The translations under genes were made by a program, and so were the position numbers. A model generated the notes under the pieces. The model was not told the DNA's origin. It worked only from the letters and a program-made list of their open reading frames with translations, and did not search any database. From contig NC_026499.1 of NCBI RefSeq assembly GCF_000328475.2, positions 248,001 through 312,000 of the forward strand: a stretch of 64,000 nt of DNA, given 5' to 3'. Shown here in pieces: positions 1 to 11,732 of this stretch (the stretch's first letter is position 1; the number at the start of each line of letters is the position of its first letter). The stretch comes from Mycosarcoma maydis. Taxonomy: Eukaryota; Basidiomycota; Ustilaginomycetes; Ustilaginales.

Positions 1-581
1 GGAGCACTGAGGTGAGGTATGCGCGGATGAGATTGCTTGTCATCCAGTCGATACTCGGGGTTGGGTGGAGGAGGATAGCTGCCAAATTGGTAGTTGGATT
101 GGATCTGGCCGTGACGAGAAGTTTCGGAGGCGTCGTGCGATGCATTTGTGGGCAGGCTCGGATGAGCGATCGTACCAGACGCGTGGTGGTGATCGTCGGC
201 AGAGTGCGAGTGGATAAGAGGGGTGGGGCTGTTGTTCTGGCTCATAAAACGAGACGAGTGGAGACCCGAGTGACCTGGACTAGCGAAGGGGCTAGCGTGA
301 GCCGAAGGCACGGTGGGCTCGATCTGGACGCTGCGACGCCTAGGGGCGTCAAAGAGGCTAGGACTGGCATACGACGAGCCCGAGCTAGCGCCATGGGAAA
401 AGCTGGCGCTCGCCGAGGCGGCTAACGAGGCATGCAGGCTGGGATCGGTGGAGCCTCTACGACCGGCATTGTAGTGGTATCCGTGACGCTCTGCTGAGGG
501 TTCGAGTGGTGGCAGCGGACTGAGGTGAGGAGGAAGGTGCGGATGTGGGCGCGAACTGGGATAGTGATTGGCCGCCATCAT
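1..581 (-). CDS. N-terminal part of an unidentified His/Ser/Pro-rich protein (truncated by window edge)
   Basis: The minus-strand frame is open from an ATG pair (Met-Met) at 581 to the window edge, giving 193 codons without a stop. The C-terminal part lies outside the window. The visible part is low-complexity and rich in His, Ser, Pro and Ala, with segments such as HPHLPPHLSPLPPLEP, a run SLAASASASF and a HHH triplet. No folded domain, signal peptide or membrane segment is visible. This composition is typical of disordered N-termini of fungal transcription factors or signalling proteins, but that is inference and the family is not recognised. The first of the two Met codons was taken as start. 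The frame upstream of it is not supported by an ATG. A neighbouring frame (1249-578) ends in a TGA that overlaps the start codon, but it has no ATG and looks like chance. Confidence 0.6.
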   Translation of the reverse strand, partial: MMAANHYPSSRPHPHLPPHLSPLPPLEPSAERHGYHYNAGRRGSTDPSLHASLAASASASFSHGASSGSSYASPSLFDAPRRRSVQIEPTVPSAHASPFASPGHSGLHSSRFMSQNNSPTPLIHSHSADDHHHASGTIAHPSLPTNASHDASETSRHGQIQSNYQFGSYPPPPNPEYRLDDKQSHPRIPHLSA

Positions 582-3500
582 GGTACGCCAATGGGTGTGG
601 AGCTGGCCTTGGAGTCAAAGGCGAGAGAGAATGGGAGGCAAGTAGCGGCCCTTTTCTTCCAGTAGCACGCCGTTAGCAAGGCGCAGCAGCGAAGGGATCG
701 GACGAAAGCGACCTTAGGGGTAAGACAGGCGGAAGCGTGGCAACAAGAAGCTCGAGTGAGGTGTATCAGAGGTATCCAAAGTGGTGCCAAGAGATGTGGC
801 GGCGGGCGATGACGGATGTAGGCAAACGAAGGGAGCGATTGCAGGGCGCACCGACGCCGGTGAGCTGGAGAGAAATGACCGGAGGAGAAGCAGGAAGGTT
901 TCGAGACGAGATGCAAGGGCGTGGCAACGGTGCGACAACGGTGCTCGTCGTTCGTGGTGGGACGTTGGTGTGATGAAAAGTGGGGTGAGACGAGGTAGGC
1001 AGTGCGACGCGCCGCTGCGTCAAGAGTAGGAAGATGCGGTTGTGAAAGCTGGAAGCGCTGAGCTACAGACGCCACTGTGACAGCTGAATGAAGAAGCGGA
1101 TGTGCGCACCAGAAACCGAAACCGAGCAAAGATGCTCGAGACCGATCGATCGAGTCAAAGAGACGGAGAAGCAAAAAAAAGAGGTCAAGACAGCGACGGG
1201 AAGCTACCAAGCGACCAAGGGGTGAACCGTGAAAAGCGGTACTGTTCAAAGAGAGTCAGCAAGCGGGTCGAGGTTGGGCAGAAGGAACGGTAGGTTGGGG
1301 CGATTAGAGGAGCGTCGATGGAGTGAAAGTGACGAGACAGTACACAGATACGAGCGAGTCAAAGACGGTGGAAAAGGCAAGATGATGGTGATGAAGAAAG
1401 GTCGCGCCGTCGGATGGGGGTCATGAAGGAGTTTAGCCGATTAGTTGGGGATTCTACGACGCAAGCCAAGCAGAACAGAAAAGGAAAGGCAAGCAGAAAA
1501 GCGAACAGAGGAGGGCCACAAAGGCAAGGCACGGTCAGGTCAAGTCAAAGCTAGGCGATCCAAGCAGTGGAGCGTGGACACGAGCAACGAGGAGCGTCAC
1601 TGCGAGATGAACAAAGCGTGGCTCAACTCGTGGGAGAATCGGCGCAAGCCAAGGCGTAGCAGCAAGGGAGGCAGAGAACGACACCAGAGAGCACGCATAG
1701 AGGAATGCAGTTTTAAGCAGCCACAGCGCGCAGCCGCAGTCAGTACCGGTAGCAATCACGAATTGCTGTTGTAATTGCAGAAGCCCAAGCCCAACCAAAC
1801 CGAACGCAGTAACCAAACACGCGAAACCAGCCGCCGCCGCTAGATGCTCCCACTCGGCAACCACGAGTCGGGGATTTGGTTTGACACGCACACGCACACG
1901 TACGCACTCACAGCGTGCCTCTCACACTAGCGGCCGCGCCGACGGAGACACCGACAAACACAGCTAAAATGCCCTAAAACGCGCTTCCACGATGAACCCC
2001 AAAGCACCAAAACATCCAATACAAAACGCAAATCACCAGCCACCAATCACGAATCACAAAGGTGAGCCAACAGGCGTGACGCGAACAAAGAGCGGTCATT
2101 CGCACATTTGCATTCGCGGTGCGGGCCGAAGCAGATGTCGGCTGTTTGTAGCTGCTGTGCTGTGCTGTGCTGTGCTGTGCTCTTGTCTTGTGCGCCAAGC
2201 AATGCTCGTCTGCCTCGCTTTCTCCGTAGATCCGAACGAGGCAAGCCAAGACAAGCCAACTGCGCTATACTGTACCGTAATCCAATCCATGCCATGCCGA
2301 ACAAGTTGGGCAACTCAGCTCAGCTTCGACGCATGCTTTGCGTGTCTCGCCTTGGATTTGAGTTGTGAAACAATCCGATTGATTTTTTTTTTAATGATCC
2401 AAGTTGTTTTCGTCAACTTTCCGCCCTCCAGATCTTGGCTAAATCACTTTAGTTTTCTTGGCCGTGCGCCTTTGCGCCTTGGTGACACAGTGTGCAAGCC
2501 TTGGACAGCCAACTTACATTCAGTGCTGATCACATGCCTAGCAGTGCGACCATGCGTCTCGTAGAGTGGACGCGACGCTGCTGAGACGAGGCCTCCTGTG
2601 ACGAGCCAGAGTCACCTCCGCGGAACGGTGATTGTCGTATTCTTTCTTCAGCTACCCATCCAAGAAACCTGCGTCGCTCTGCGTGTGGTGGAGTATGAGC
2701 CCAGCAAGCACGTTGTTGTTCAAGCGCCCTCGTTGTGCTACCACACGGTTTCTACCGTCGACTTGCTGCGAGGCGGCGGTCCAGAAAACAAAGCGGAATG
2801 AAGGTACAAGCGTGACAGGACAAACCAACCCGAAGCGTTGGCGATCCGAAAGCTTGCAAAAGCTTTGACCTCGTGCTCAAATGGATGCACAAAATCTCGA
2901 ATGTCACGAAAATGCAAACCGACGCGAGCCGATTCATGATTCATGGATCAGCGCCGGAATCGTACTTGACGATTCGTGATTGTGTTGGAGCAGCCCATTT
3001 ACGATTTACGATTTACGCTTTACGATTTACGATTTACGCTTTACGAAACACGAAACACGAAACACGAATCACGATTTGATTTCAAGCGAGCAGGCAGGCG
3101 AGCTTGAGATTTGGAATCAGCTAGCCAGCTAACTTAGCTAGCTACAGTAGCTTGCTAGCGAGCGAGCCAAGCGCATGCACAACCATGCCGTAAAACTGTA
3201 GCCAAGCACGCGTTCACGGCATCGACACGAGACATGTCCCACTTGTGCTTTTGGCCGACGCTACGACTGAAATGCAAGCCAACCGCCTCGGCGTGACGAC
3301 TCTCAGACAATCAAGTCCTGAGTCGCTTTGCTCTGGCTTGCCACACTCTGTGCATCGCCTGTCCAACAGCGAGCTTTAGCTTGCTTACGGATCTGGGCTC
3401 GCTTCCTCCGTGCTCTGCTCTCATCCAACGGTGTCCAACGCCACTGTACTGAATTCCGGCATTTTCATTCCAAGTACCCGCCAACGCCTACCGCTGCTTA

Positions 3501-6334
3501 CGTTCCAGTAGCCGCCACAACAACATACACGCACCATCAAGAAGCGCACGAATTTCTAAATCCTCCTTACTTATGATTCCCTCAAATGACACATGCCTTG
3601 AGCGAGCAAACGACGCGCGCCCCTTACAACGATCAAGGATGACAGATCATGCATGACAGGCGTTGGCCAGAGATAGTACCTTTGCCACAAAGCACCGTGC
3701 CTCCGTCTGACACCTAAGCGTCCACATATGACATGCATTGCCGAACGAGCTGGAGTTGTGCGATGAATACATGCCGAGAACCGACGCTGCATCACTTCGC
3801 ATCGATAATCTTGTATGCGCTAACACGTACGGCTTCTATTACCTCCGGACACCGCCCCAACGATTCCCGGAGCGAGGTGTACTACACATTTTGCAAACGA
3901 CGTGCGATGCTTGTTTGTGCACTTGTTTGTGCACAACGTGTTGTTCAATCGCCATCTGTTTTTGCATGGCTCGATATCCACAGCCGGTGTTGCCGTAACG
4001 CTTTTTTTCTTAAAGATAACTTGGTTTTACTTTTGTATTTTCTGCTGCAAACGTCACATGGAGCAACGAGGTCGAGTCAGTCCATTCACGATTGTGGATC
4101 CAAGGCAATTACCATTCACGATTCGTGATTGGAGAAATAAAATCAAAATCAAAATCCAAATCAAAATCAGACAACATCGAAAAAGCGGCCAAGCAGCCGA
4201 ACAGCCGCTCCAGTTGGAATATTCACGTGATTCTTCAGCCTCATTCCTCAACATTCTGCCTCTTCTCTCCCTCGGACTGATGCATTCACGATTCTTGATC
4301 GGCATGTCGAGCCAGGAGCGTAGGTATGCGCGGCTGCGTCACGTTTTGCTTCCTGCGGCATGGCATCCACGAGCGCCAGTCATGAGTCGTGGTAATTTAG
4401 TGGTTCGCTCCTTTTTGCCACTACAGCAGCCCACGTTGACACGTTTCCCACGTTAGCAGGATCGTGCCATCCCGTCTATCCCACAACGCATTCCGTGCAG
4501 GATGATGGTTCTTTGCGTTGCAATCGTAAATATCGCTTATCAGCCAAGACTCGGCATCGACTCTAGACTGTATCAGCGCCGTCGCAGCTTGCCAAGACGT
4601 CTGTGGATCATCGCAACCATCGCTGGACCACACAGAGAGTCGAGAATCTCGGGTCCGCTTACAAGTTTGCAAGTTTGCGAGCCATTCACGATTTAGCTTG
4701 GTCTCGCTTAGAACTTGACGCCTCCAAACAAGCATCCAGTGGCAGCTTGGACAGGCTAAAATGAATTCCACTTGGCCGACTCGCAGCTGGGGTCCTCTGA
4801 ACGGTGGCAGCACAACCGCGGCCACGCCGGCCACGCAACCAAATTACCAAAAAACCAAATAACCTACCAAAATCCACAAATGCCACAAGCAAGCACACCT
4901 GGATTCCGAACTCGGGCGGCGTACAGTCTCGTCGCCGACCAACCAACGCTGACATCTGCGCGCACGATTTCATCCGTGACTCGGCCTAGGTGGGCTCGCC
5001 TAGGAGCATCCGCGCATTTCCTTGAGCAAGACGGCGGATTGTCGACTATCAAGCACATGGCTGTGCGCACTAACGCAGTGCCAAGGCAGCGCGCCCACAT
5101 TCACCATTCACGATTGGCAATGCGTCAATCTTGAATGGTGAATCAGCATCAGCACACCAGACACCAGCGTACCGGCGTGAGGCGTGGCGTGAGTTGGTGT
5201 GGTATGACGGTATGGTATATTTCTTCTTGGGTTGGTGCGGGTGGGGGTTTTTCTGTCTCTTTCTTTTCGATTTGGCTGTCACGCGCAAATCGTGCGTTGG
5301 TCGCTGGCTGATTCGACTTGGCACGAGGCGCAAACACGATCCGCCCGATCCCGATCGTACTAGGCCAGACAGTTTCGTGCAAGTTCGAGGCAACTTACAG
5401 AAAGTGAGACCGTTGAATTTCTTGCATCTGTCTGTTGGCTTGGCTGAACCAGTCACAAGTGCTGCGACACCGACTGCGACTGCGACTGCGCAAGAGCTTG
5501 AGAGGCATCGGTGCGTCACTGTTACGAACCGTGTGCGTCTTGGCGACGCTTTCGGCAACTAACGTTAGTCTCAACACACAATCTTGATGGCTTGGCCGCG
5601 TAAGCCATCTGCAGTCGTATCTGCAAACGCGTGCTGCGTTGGCTGCGACAAGGCGCAGGAACAGCTGCAAGTCAAGCGAAGAAACCCGAGATTGGATTCC
5701 GAGCTACACAATCGCGAAGAGGCCTCTCTGTTTCTCTCTCGTTTTCATCATCTTGCGCTGCGAGCGTCTCGCAGGGGTTGCAGCAGGTTGCAAGATCGAG
5801 CCACTCGCGTTGGCCGAGATAGCGTAGCCCAGTCGGCGTAGAGGGTGTGCGTTCAACGTCAGCCGCCAGCACTGCACGTTCAACGTAAACCAATACCAAG
5901 TTGATACAGAACGTGTGCTCTCGTTTCGAACGTGGTACTCCGGCTCGCCGGCTTCTCGGTGTGCGCCCCGCTTTCGACTTGCGAATTCGCGAGTGATCTC
6001 GGACGATCGGAGTTTAGCCTGGTCCAAACGCCGTGCTATGCTCCTGTCCTCCTTTGCTCGTCGTGACTAAGGCTTTTGTTTGGTCAACCGGACCCGAAAC
6101 CATGTCTTTACAACTCGCCGATATCATTCGGTCACTCGGTCACTCGGTCAGCGCATGGCATGTCTCGAGCAAACTCACTTACGCGCTTTGCATCTTGGCT
6201 GCATGTCCACATTGTATCGTCTCTCATTGTAAAATGGCCAAATGCACGAGTGACACAGGCTGAGTCAAGATGAATTTCTCGGAGGAATCGTAAGAACAAG
6301 AACCAAGTGAGTCGCGGATCACGGAGGAGCAGGG
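582..6334. other. 5.7-kb intergenic region without a supportable gene
   Basis: This interval separates the start of the truncated minus-strand gene from the stop of CPA2. Open frames of up to about 220 codons exist on both strands, but none has a recognisable domain, several lack ATG starts, and they overlap one another. The first 1.4 kb (about 582-2000) is purine-biased on the plus strand and may be promoter and long leader of the truncated gene. The rest holds CACGA/TCGTG words: AATCACGAAT at 2045-2054, ATTCGTGATT at 2972-2981, ATTCACGATT at 4084-4093 and the 17-mer ATTCACGATTCGTGATT at 4114-4130. It also holds the heptamer array at 2998-3074, a short TGTGC run near 2155-2180 and an AAAATC run at about 4138-4165. 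Confidence 0.6.
2998..3074. repeat. Eleven-copy 7-bp tandem array (TTTACGM then AWCACGA)
   Basis: Eleven consecutive heptamers can be read without interruption. They are TTTACGA twice, TTTACGC, TTTACGA twice, TTTACGC, TTTACGA, then AACACGA three times and ATCACGA. The period is exactly 7 throughout, although the first two bases switch from TT to AA halfway. The last unit merges into the common intergenic word ATCACGATT. It is non-coding by position. Confidence 0.9.
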
Positions 6335-9300
6335 CTACTTGTCGGCATGAGCCTCCTCCTTGACAAAGAACTTCCAGGGCTGAACCTCACTAGGGATCCT
6401 GCCCTCTTCGTAGCCGCTTAGACAGCCATGCGGGATCCTAGCAGCTAGCGCGTCGACAAACAGCTCAGCCGACCTGGCCTCGTTGAGCAGAGGAATTCCA
6501 AAGTCGACCGCGTTTCTGCGCGCCACATAGTCCTGATCGAGCAGATCGCGACCTCGGAACTTGGCCAGGTTGATGACAATGTTGATTTCGTGTTCGTCAA
6601 ATACCTCGCGCAGCTTGCGTTTGTCCTTGACGGGGAATCGGATGCGCTTAGCACGTACTCCGTCCAGACTGTTGATGTACTCTTCCACCTCTGCATCCGA
6701 GCAGTACAGCTTAAAGCCTAGATCGAACAGCTTTTTGGCGATAGATGCAAACTGCGGCTTGGTCACGTCTCCGCCCATCAAAACGCCCGTATTCGGCTGA
6801 GGTACGCGGAACGCCGTCTGTGACGCAATCGATGCCCACGCCGCCTCGTACAGATCCTTGCCAAACGAAGCCACTTCACCGGTCGACGCCATCTCGACTC
6901 CCAGGTACGGATCCGCACCCGCTAGACGAGTCCATGAGAATTGCGGCACCTTGATCGCCACATAGTCGCGCTCCTTGGCCATCAGATCCACCGGCTCAGG
7001 CACATCCTTGCCGACGATCGCGTTGGTCGCAATATCGATAAAGTTGACACCGAGCACCTTGGATACGAATGGGAACGATCGAGACGCACGCAGGTTGCAC
7101 TCAATCACCTTGAGTGCCGCCTCGCTCTCACTCTCGCCCTCGCCCGTCGGCTTGCGGATCACCTGCATGTTAAACGGTCCGCTAATGTTGAATGCCTTGG
7201 CCACCTTCTGAGCAATCACCTTCAATCGAGCAAGGTCGTTCGGGTCCAGTGAGAACGGCGGCAGCACCAACGTTGCGTCGCCCGAGTGAACACCCGCATT
7301 CTCGACATGCTCCGAAACCGCATGAACGAGCAACTCACCGTTGTGCGCCACAGCGTCCACGTCGATTTCCTGCGCATTGTCAATAAACTTGGAGATCACC
7401 ACCGGGTAGTCCGTGTTGACCTCGGCCGCAGCGGTCAAGTGGTGTTCCAACGTCGACTCGTCCCAGATCACGTTCATCGCTGCACCTGAGAGCACGTAAG
7501 ACGGTCGCACCAGCACAGGGTACGAGACGCGAGCCGCAAACTCCTTGGCCTTGTCAACCGACGTCGCCTCGGTCCACTCGGGCTGGTCGACGCCAATGTC
7601 GTCTAGGATCTGCGAAAACTTGTGCCTGTCCTCGGCAGAGTCAATCATGAGCGGATCCGTGCCGAGAACGTTGACACCGGTCTCCTTGAGTCGAAGAGCA
7701 ATGTTCTGCGGCAGTTGTCCGCCGACACTGACCACAACACCGGTAGCACCTTCGAGCTCGTAGATGTCCATGACACGTTCAAAGCCGAGCTCCTCAAAGT
7801 AGAGCCGGTCCGCCTCGTCAAAGTCGGTCGAGACGGTTTCCGGGTTGTAGTTGATCATGATGGTCTTGTGGCCCATGCTGCGCACCTTTCGCGCACACGT
7901 GACCGCACACCAATCGAACTCGACCGAGCTGCCGATTCGATAGACACCGGATCCCAGCACCATGGTACCGTCGTTGTCAAACTCGACATCGTGCGTAGTG
8001 GCGTTGTAGGTGGTGTACAGGTAGTTTGTCTGCGCCGGGTATTCGGCGGCGACCGTGTCGATACGCTTGACAAACGGCGTAAGCCCAAACGCCTTTCGGT
8101 GGGCGCGCACCTCGTGCTCCTTGGCGTTGGTAAGCTTGGCAATCTGTCGATCCGAGAAACCGCGCTGTTTGGCGAGCTTCATGAGCTCCTTGTCGACCGC
8201 CGAGAGCGAGCCGAGCTTCTCGAGCTGACGGTTGATGTTGACAATGTTCTCGAGCTTGTACAGGAAGAACCTGTCGATCTTGGTCAGTTCGTGCAGCTTC
8301 TCCACGTCGTAGTTTTTCACGAGCATCGCGTAGGCGATCGCAAACAGACGCGTGTCGGTCGGCACCGACAGAGCGTGGTCGAGGTCGTCAGGAACAATGT
8401 AGGCATCAAAGCCGTCGTAGGCAGGAGCGACCTGTCGGATGGCCTTTTGAAGCGACTCTTCAAAGGTTCGACCGACCGACATGACCTCACCGACCGACTT
8501 CATCGAAGAGCCCACCTCACGGTTGACGTGTTGGAACTTGCTCAAGTCCCACTTGGGGATCTTGGTGACAATGTAGTCGAGCGCGGGCTCGAAGCAGGCG
8601 GTGGTGCTCTTGGTGACCGCGTTGGGGAGCTCGGGGAGCGTGTATCCGAGGGCAAGCTTGGCAGCAGTATAGGCAAGCGGGTAACCGGTGGCCTTGGAAG
8701 CCAGAGCCGACGAACGCGAGAGACGAGGGTTGACCTCGATCACTCGGTACTCACGGCTGTCCGGGCTAAGGGCGTACTGGATGTTGCACTCTCCGACGAT
8801 GCCGAGGTGGCGAATCACCTTGAGCGCGGCGGATCGGAGCATGTGGTAGTTGTCGTCCGAAAGCGTCTGCGAGGGGGCAACGACGATCGAGTCACCCGTG
8901 TGGATACCCAAGGGGTCAAAGTTTTCCATGTTGCAGCAAATGATGGCGTTGTCCTCCTGGTCACGCAGCACCTCGTACTCGGACTCCTTCCAGCCCTTGA
9001 GCGACTTCTCGACAAGGATCTGCGGGCTGAGCGAGAGCGAACGCGCCGAGAGATCGCGCAGCTCATCCTCGTTGTCCGCAAAACCGGAACCGAGACCACC
9101 GAGAGCGTAAGCGGCACGGACAATGACCGGGTAGCCAATCTGCTCGGCCGCCTTGAGCGCCTGGGGCACGGTGGAGACGGCTTCAGACTTGGCAACGGGG
9201 ATATTGATCTGGTCGAGCGCCTGGACGAATAGGTCACGGTCCTCGCACATTCGGAGGACGTCGACCTGGGAACCGAGCACCTTGACACCCAGACGGTCAA

Positions 9301-9983
9301 AGACGCCCATCTCGTCGAGCTTGACACCGACGTTGAGCGCACTCTGACCACCAAACGTGAGGAGGACGCCATCGGGGCGCTCCTTTTCGAGAACGTAGGC
9401 TACGTATTCGGGCGAGATGGGAAGAAAGTAGATCTGGCTCGCAAGTTGATGCGAGGTTGGATAATCNNNNNNNNNNNNNNNNNNNNNNNNNNNNNNNNNN
9501 NNNNNNNNNNNNNNNNNNNNNNNNNNNNNNNNNNNNNNNNNNNNNNNNNNNNNNNNNNNNNNNNNNGATCGTTTCGATACCCGACTCCCTGAGCGCCTTG
9601 ATGGCTTGCGAGCCCGAGTAGTCGAATTCGCCCGCCTGGCCGATGGAAAGACCACCGGAGCCAACAAGGACGACCTTTTTAACGTCGGAGCGCTCGACTT
9701 TGGGGAGGTACTTGCTCCATTTCTGTAGACCCGTGGCAGCCGGTTCGATGTCCTTGACGGCAGCGCCGGCTACGCGCGAAGAAGCGGGCGCATTGAGGAG
9801 CGCCGAGGTAGAGAAACGCGAACGGAAGAGCTGGCTAGCGCAAGTGGCGAGACGCTTGCAATTCAACGACGCCGTTGCGGCATTGCTGTGGAGGGTGCGA
9901 GCCGCGGTGGGCAGCTGCGAGGTAGAAGCCAGCTGCGAAGCCGAGTTGGCGCCTCGAGAAACGGCTCGGATGCTTCGATACAT
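6335..9983 (-). CDS. CPA2: Carbamoyl-phosphate synthase, arginine-specific, large subunit (interrupted by an assembly gap)
   Basis: Makes carbamoyl phosphate from bicarbonate, ATP and ammonia delivered by the small subunit (CPA1), feeding arginine synthesis. The ATG at 9983 opens 139 codons. They begin with an Arg/Ser/Ala-rich, acid-poor stretch of about 75 residues that looks like a mitochondrial presequence, then [20 protein letters not shown], the start of the synthetase core. After the N run the frame continues for about 1,043 residues to TAG at 6335. It shows the first ATP-grasp half ([34 protein letters not shown]), a linker domain, the second ATP-grasp half ([31 protein letters not shown]) and a C-terminal MGS-like regulatory domain ([12 protein letters not shown] onward). 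There are no fused aspartate transcarbamylase or glutaminase domains, so this is the arginine enzyme rather than the pyrimidine CAD type. The frame differs across the gap because 100 N is a placeholder. By comparison with the family, roughly 10-15 residues (or those plus an intron) are missing. Confidence 0.95.
9467..9566. other. Assembly gap of 100 N inside CPA2
   Basis: Exactly 100 undetermined bases. The coding frame is different on the two sides, so the true length is not 100 plus a multiple of 3, or an intron lies here. The flanking residues (ETI before, [13 protein letters not shown] after) suggest that only the short ILINPNIATIQ-type segment of the family is hidden. Confidence 0.97.
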
Positions 9984-11732
9984 GACGATCGATCACAAGC
10001 TTGCGAGACGACGACGGTAGGGCTTGAGGAGGAGCGACGACGTTTCAAGTCGGATCTGGCTACTGCTGGGCTATCTTATCAACTACAAACTTGCAAGCGA
10101 CCGGATCGGAAAGCCGGGGTCGGGGGACGTCTGTGCGCCGATAAGGGCGAGCGGGGCACGTGAGGCTTGAGGAAAGAACGAGTAGCGCGGAAGAACAGGA
10201 TTGACAGGCAGCAGGGTCTCGTGCAAGGAGGATCTAGTGGATCTCCGGGTTAGTAGCCAAGCTCGAACAAGGAGGAGCTAGAAGGCTGCAAGAACGAGGA
10301 GGAGAGAGCTGTTGAAGGACAAGACGGAGGGGGGAGAAGACGAAGCCGGACTGATATCCGGAGAGGGATGGGCATTTTCAATCATCCATCGAGCGCCAGT
10401 CAGCTGCTCTTGTTCGACTCATCGCTCGACTAGTCACAGAGTGACGCTGGCTGGCTATCTGAGCGGATGAAAAAAGCAGAAGAAGAACAGGAAGAAAAAA
10501 AAATTAGCAGAAGGAGAAAGAGAAGCGGGAAAAAATTAGGGTTTTCCTTTCCTAGTCAGACAAATCTACCATCGGATAAGAAACACATCCACTCTCTTTC
10601 TGTGGCCTGTGTAGTGTATTGTTTCGTTCTTTCTTTTGACGAGTCTCGGCCTGCACTGCTCGTTCCTGTGCGCAGTGCGCAAGGTGGCTCGATGTTTGGC
10701 TTGATTGGACAACGCGCCGATGAGTCAGTCGACTGCCTGTGTATGATCTGTGATCGATCACGCTTCCATCTCGCTCCAACATGGATGTGCTGCTCACTGA
10801 TTGGCTGCTTTTCGCACTCAGAGCCAATCACGAATCACGAATCGAATGACTCACAACTCGAAACAAGATGAGAAAAGACCAAAGCAAAAAAACAATACAG
10901 AATCCGAAAAAAATAATTAAGTTATCAGAATCGGCAGTGCTGCTTCAGCTTTCATGTTTGCGACTCACGACTCGCAGACTCGCGACTGTGACTGCAGCGT
11001 CGTCTCATCACGAATTCAGATCTCGCCCGACGATCGGAACGCACCAACGCACGCACGGTGATTGGAGATAACTCAAGTCGAGCTCTCCAACCGAACACGC
11101 GAGCATGACTCACACTTGACACGCTGTGACTCGCTCCACCTGACGCCTGCCAAGACGGCCAGATTCAAACGCCTTGCAAATGCCGTCGCCAGACGTGAAA
11201 TCGCGTCCACGTTCGGCTCGGCTTTTGGCACTTGCATTCACAGACTCACACTCACACTCGTCACTGAGACTCGTGACTGTGACTGTGATTGAGCAACTAC
11301 TTGCATTCACGATTCGCTCGCTACTTACCGCTTCTATCGGCCACCTTCTCCAGCTTGCTATCACGCTCCAGACGTCCGTCCCGCTTCGAAATTTCAGTAC
11401 GCCTCCGAACGTGCGGCGCATGCTCGCCAAGCTCGTCGCAGCGTGGTACAAGTACACTTATCCGCGAGTCGTGAAAAACCATGTGTGCTGCGCTGTGGGT
11501 GTTCTGCAGATCGGGTAGCGATCGGGCAAGTGTTTGGTCAATCTACGATCCAGCCGTCTGTCGCTATCCATCGTGCATGCTTGATCGTCGTATCATGCAG
11601 ACATTCGTGCTTGCGTTATCAGTCGCAACGTGTCTTGACACGCATCAACCATCCACAGTTGACCACGCCAAACAACGTGATGCAACACCGCAGCATCAGT
11701 TGCACAATATCAATGACAAGTCGGCTCCCCCT
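9984..11732. promoter_or_regulatory. CPA2 upstream region and DBP7 3' flank
   Basis: No convincing gene. It holds the CPA2 promoter next to 9984 and the DBP7 terminator next to 11732. The first 500 bases are purine-rich on the plus strand. Near 10490-10540 and 10880-10920 there are A-rich tracts. AATCACGAATCACGAATC (10826-10843), GACTCACGACTCGC-type words near 10972 and ATTCACGATTCG near 11306 belong to the dispersed intergenic motif family. No arginine-responsive uORF peptide can be claimed: I looked only for an obvious short ATG frame near the start. Confidence 0.45.
10826..10843. repeat. Short CACGAAT heptamer array
   Basis: AATCACGAATCACGAATC is two and a half copies of the 7-bp unit CACGAAT. 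It belongs to the intergenic family described for 2998-3074 and 52787-52838. Confidence 0.8.

Noticed and set aside
578..1249. 223-codon minus-strand frame whose TGA overlaps the start of the truncated gene
   Set aside because: It begins at TTG, has no internal Met and no domain. Its composition is that of a purine-rich leader read on the other strand.
1992..2564. 190-codon plus-strand frame
   Set aside because: It includes the TGTGC tandem run read as a Cys/Ala/Val repeat and has no family signature.
2998..3074. CRISPR-like or telomere-like repeat
   Set aside because: Units of 7 bp without spacers do not fit CRISPR. The common fungal telomere unit is TTAGGG (6 bp), and this is internal sequence.
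7622..9232. 536-codon plus-strand frame opposite CPA2
   Set aside because: An antisense shadow of a GC3-rich gene. The minus strand encodes an unmistakable carbamoyl-phosphate synthase.
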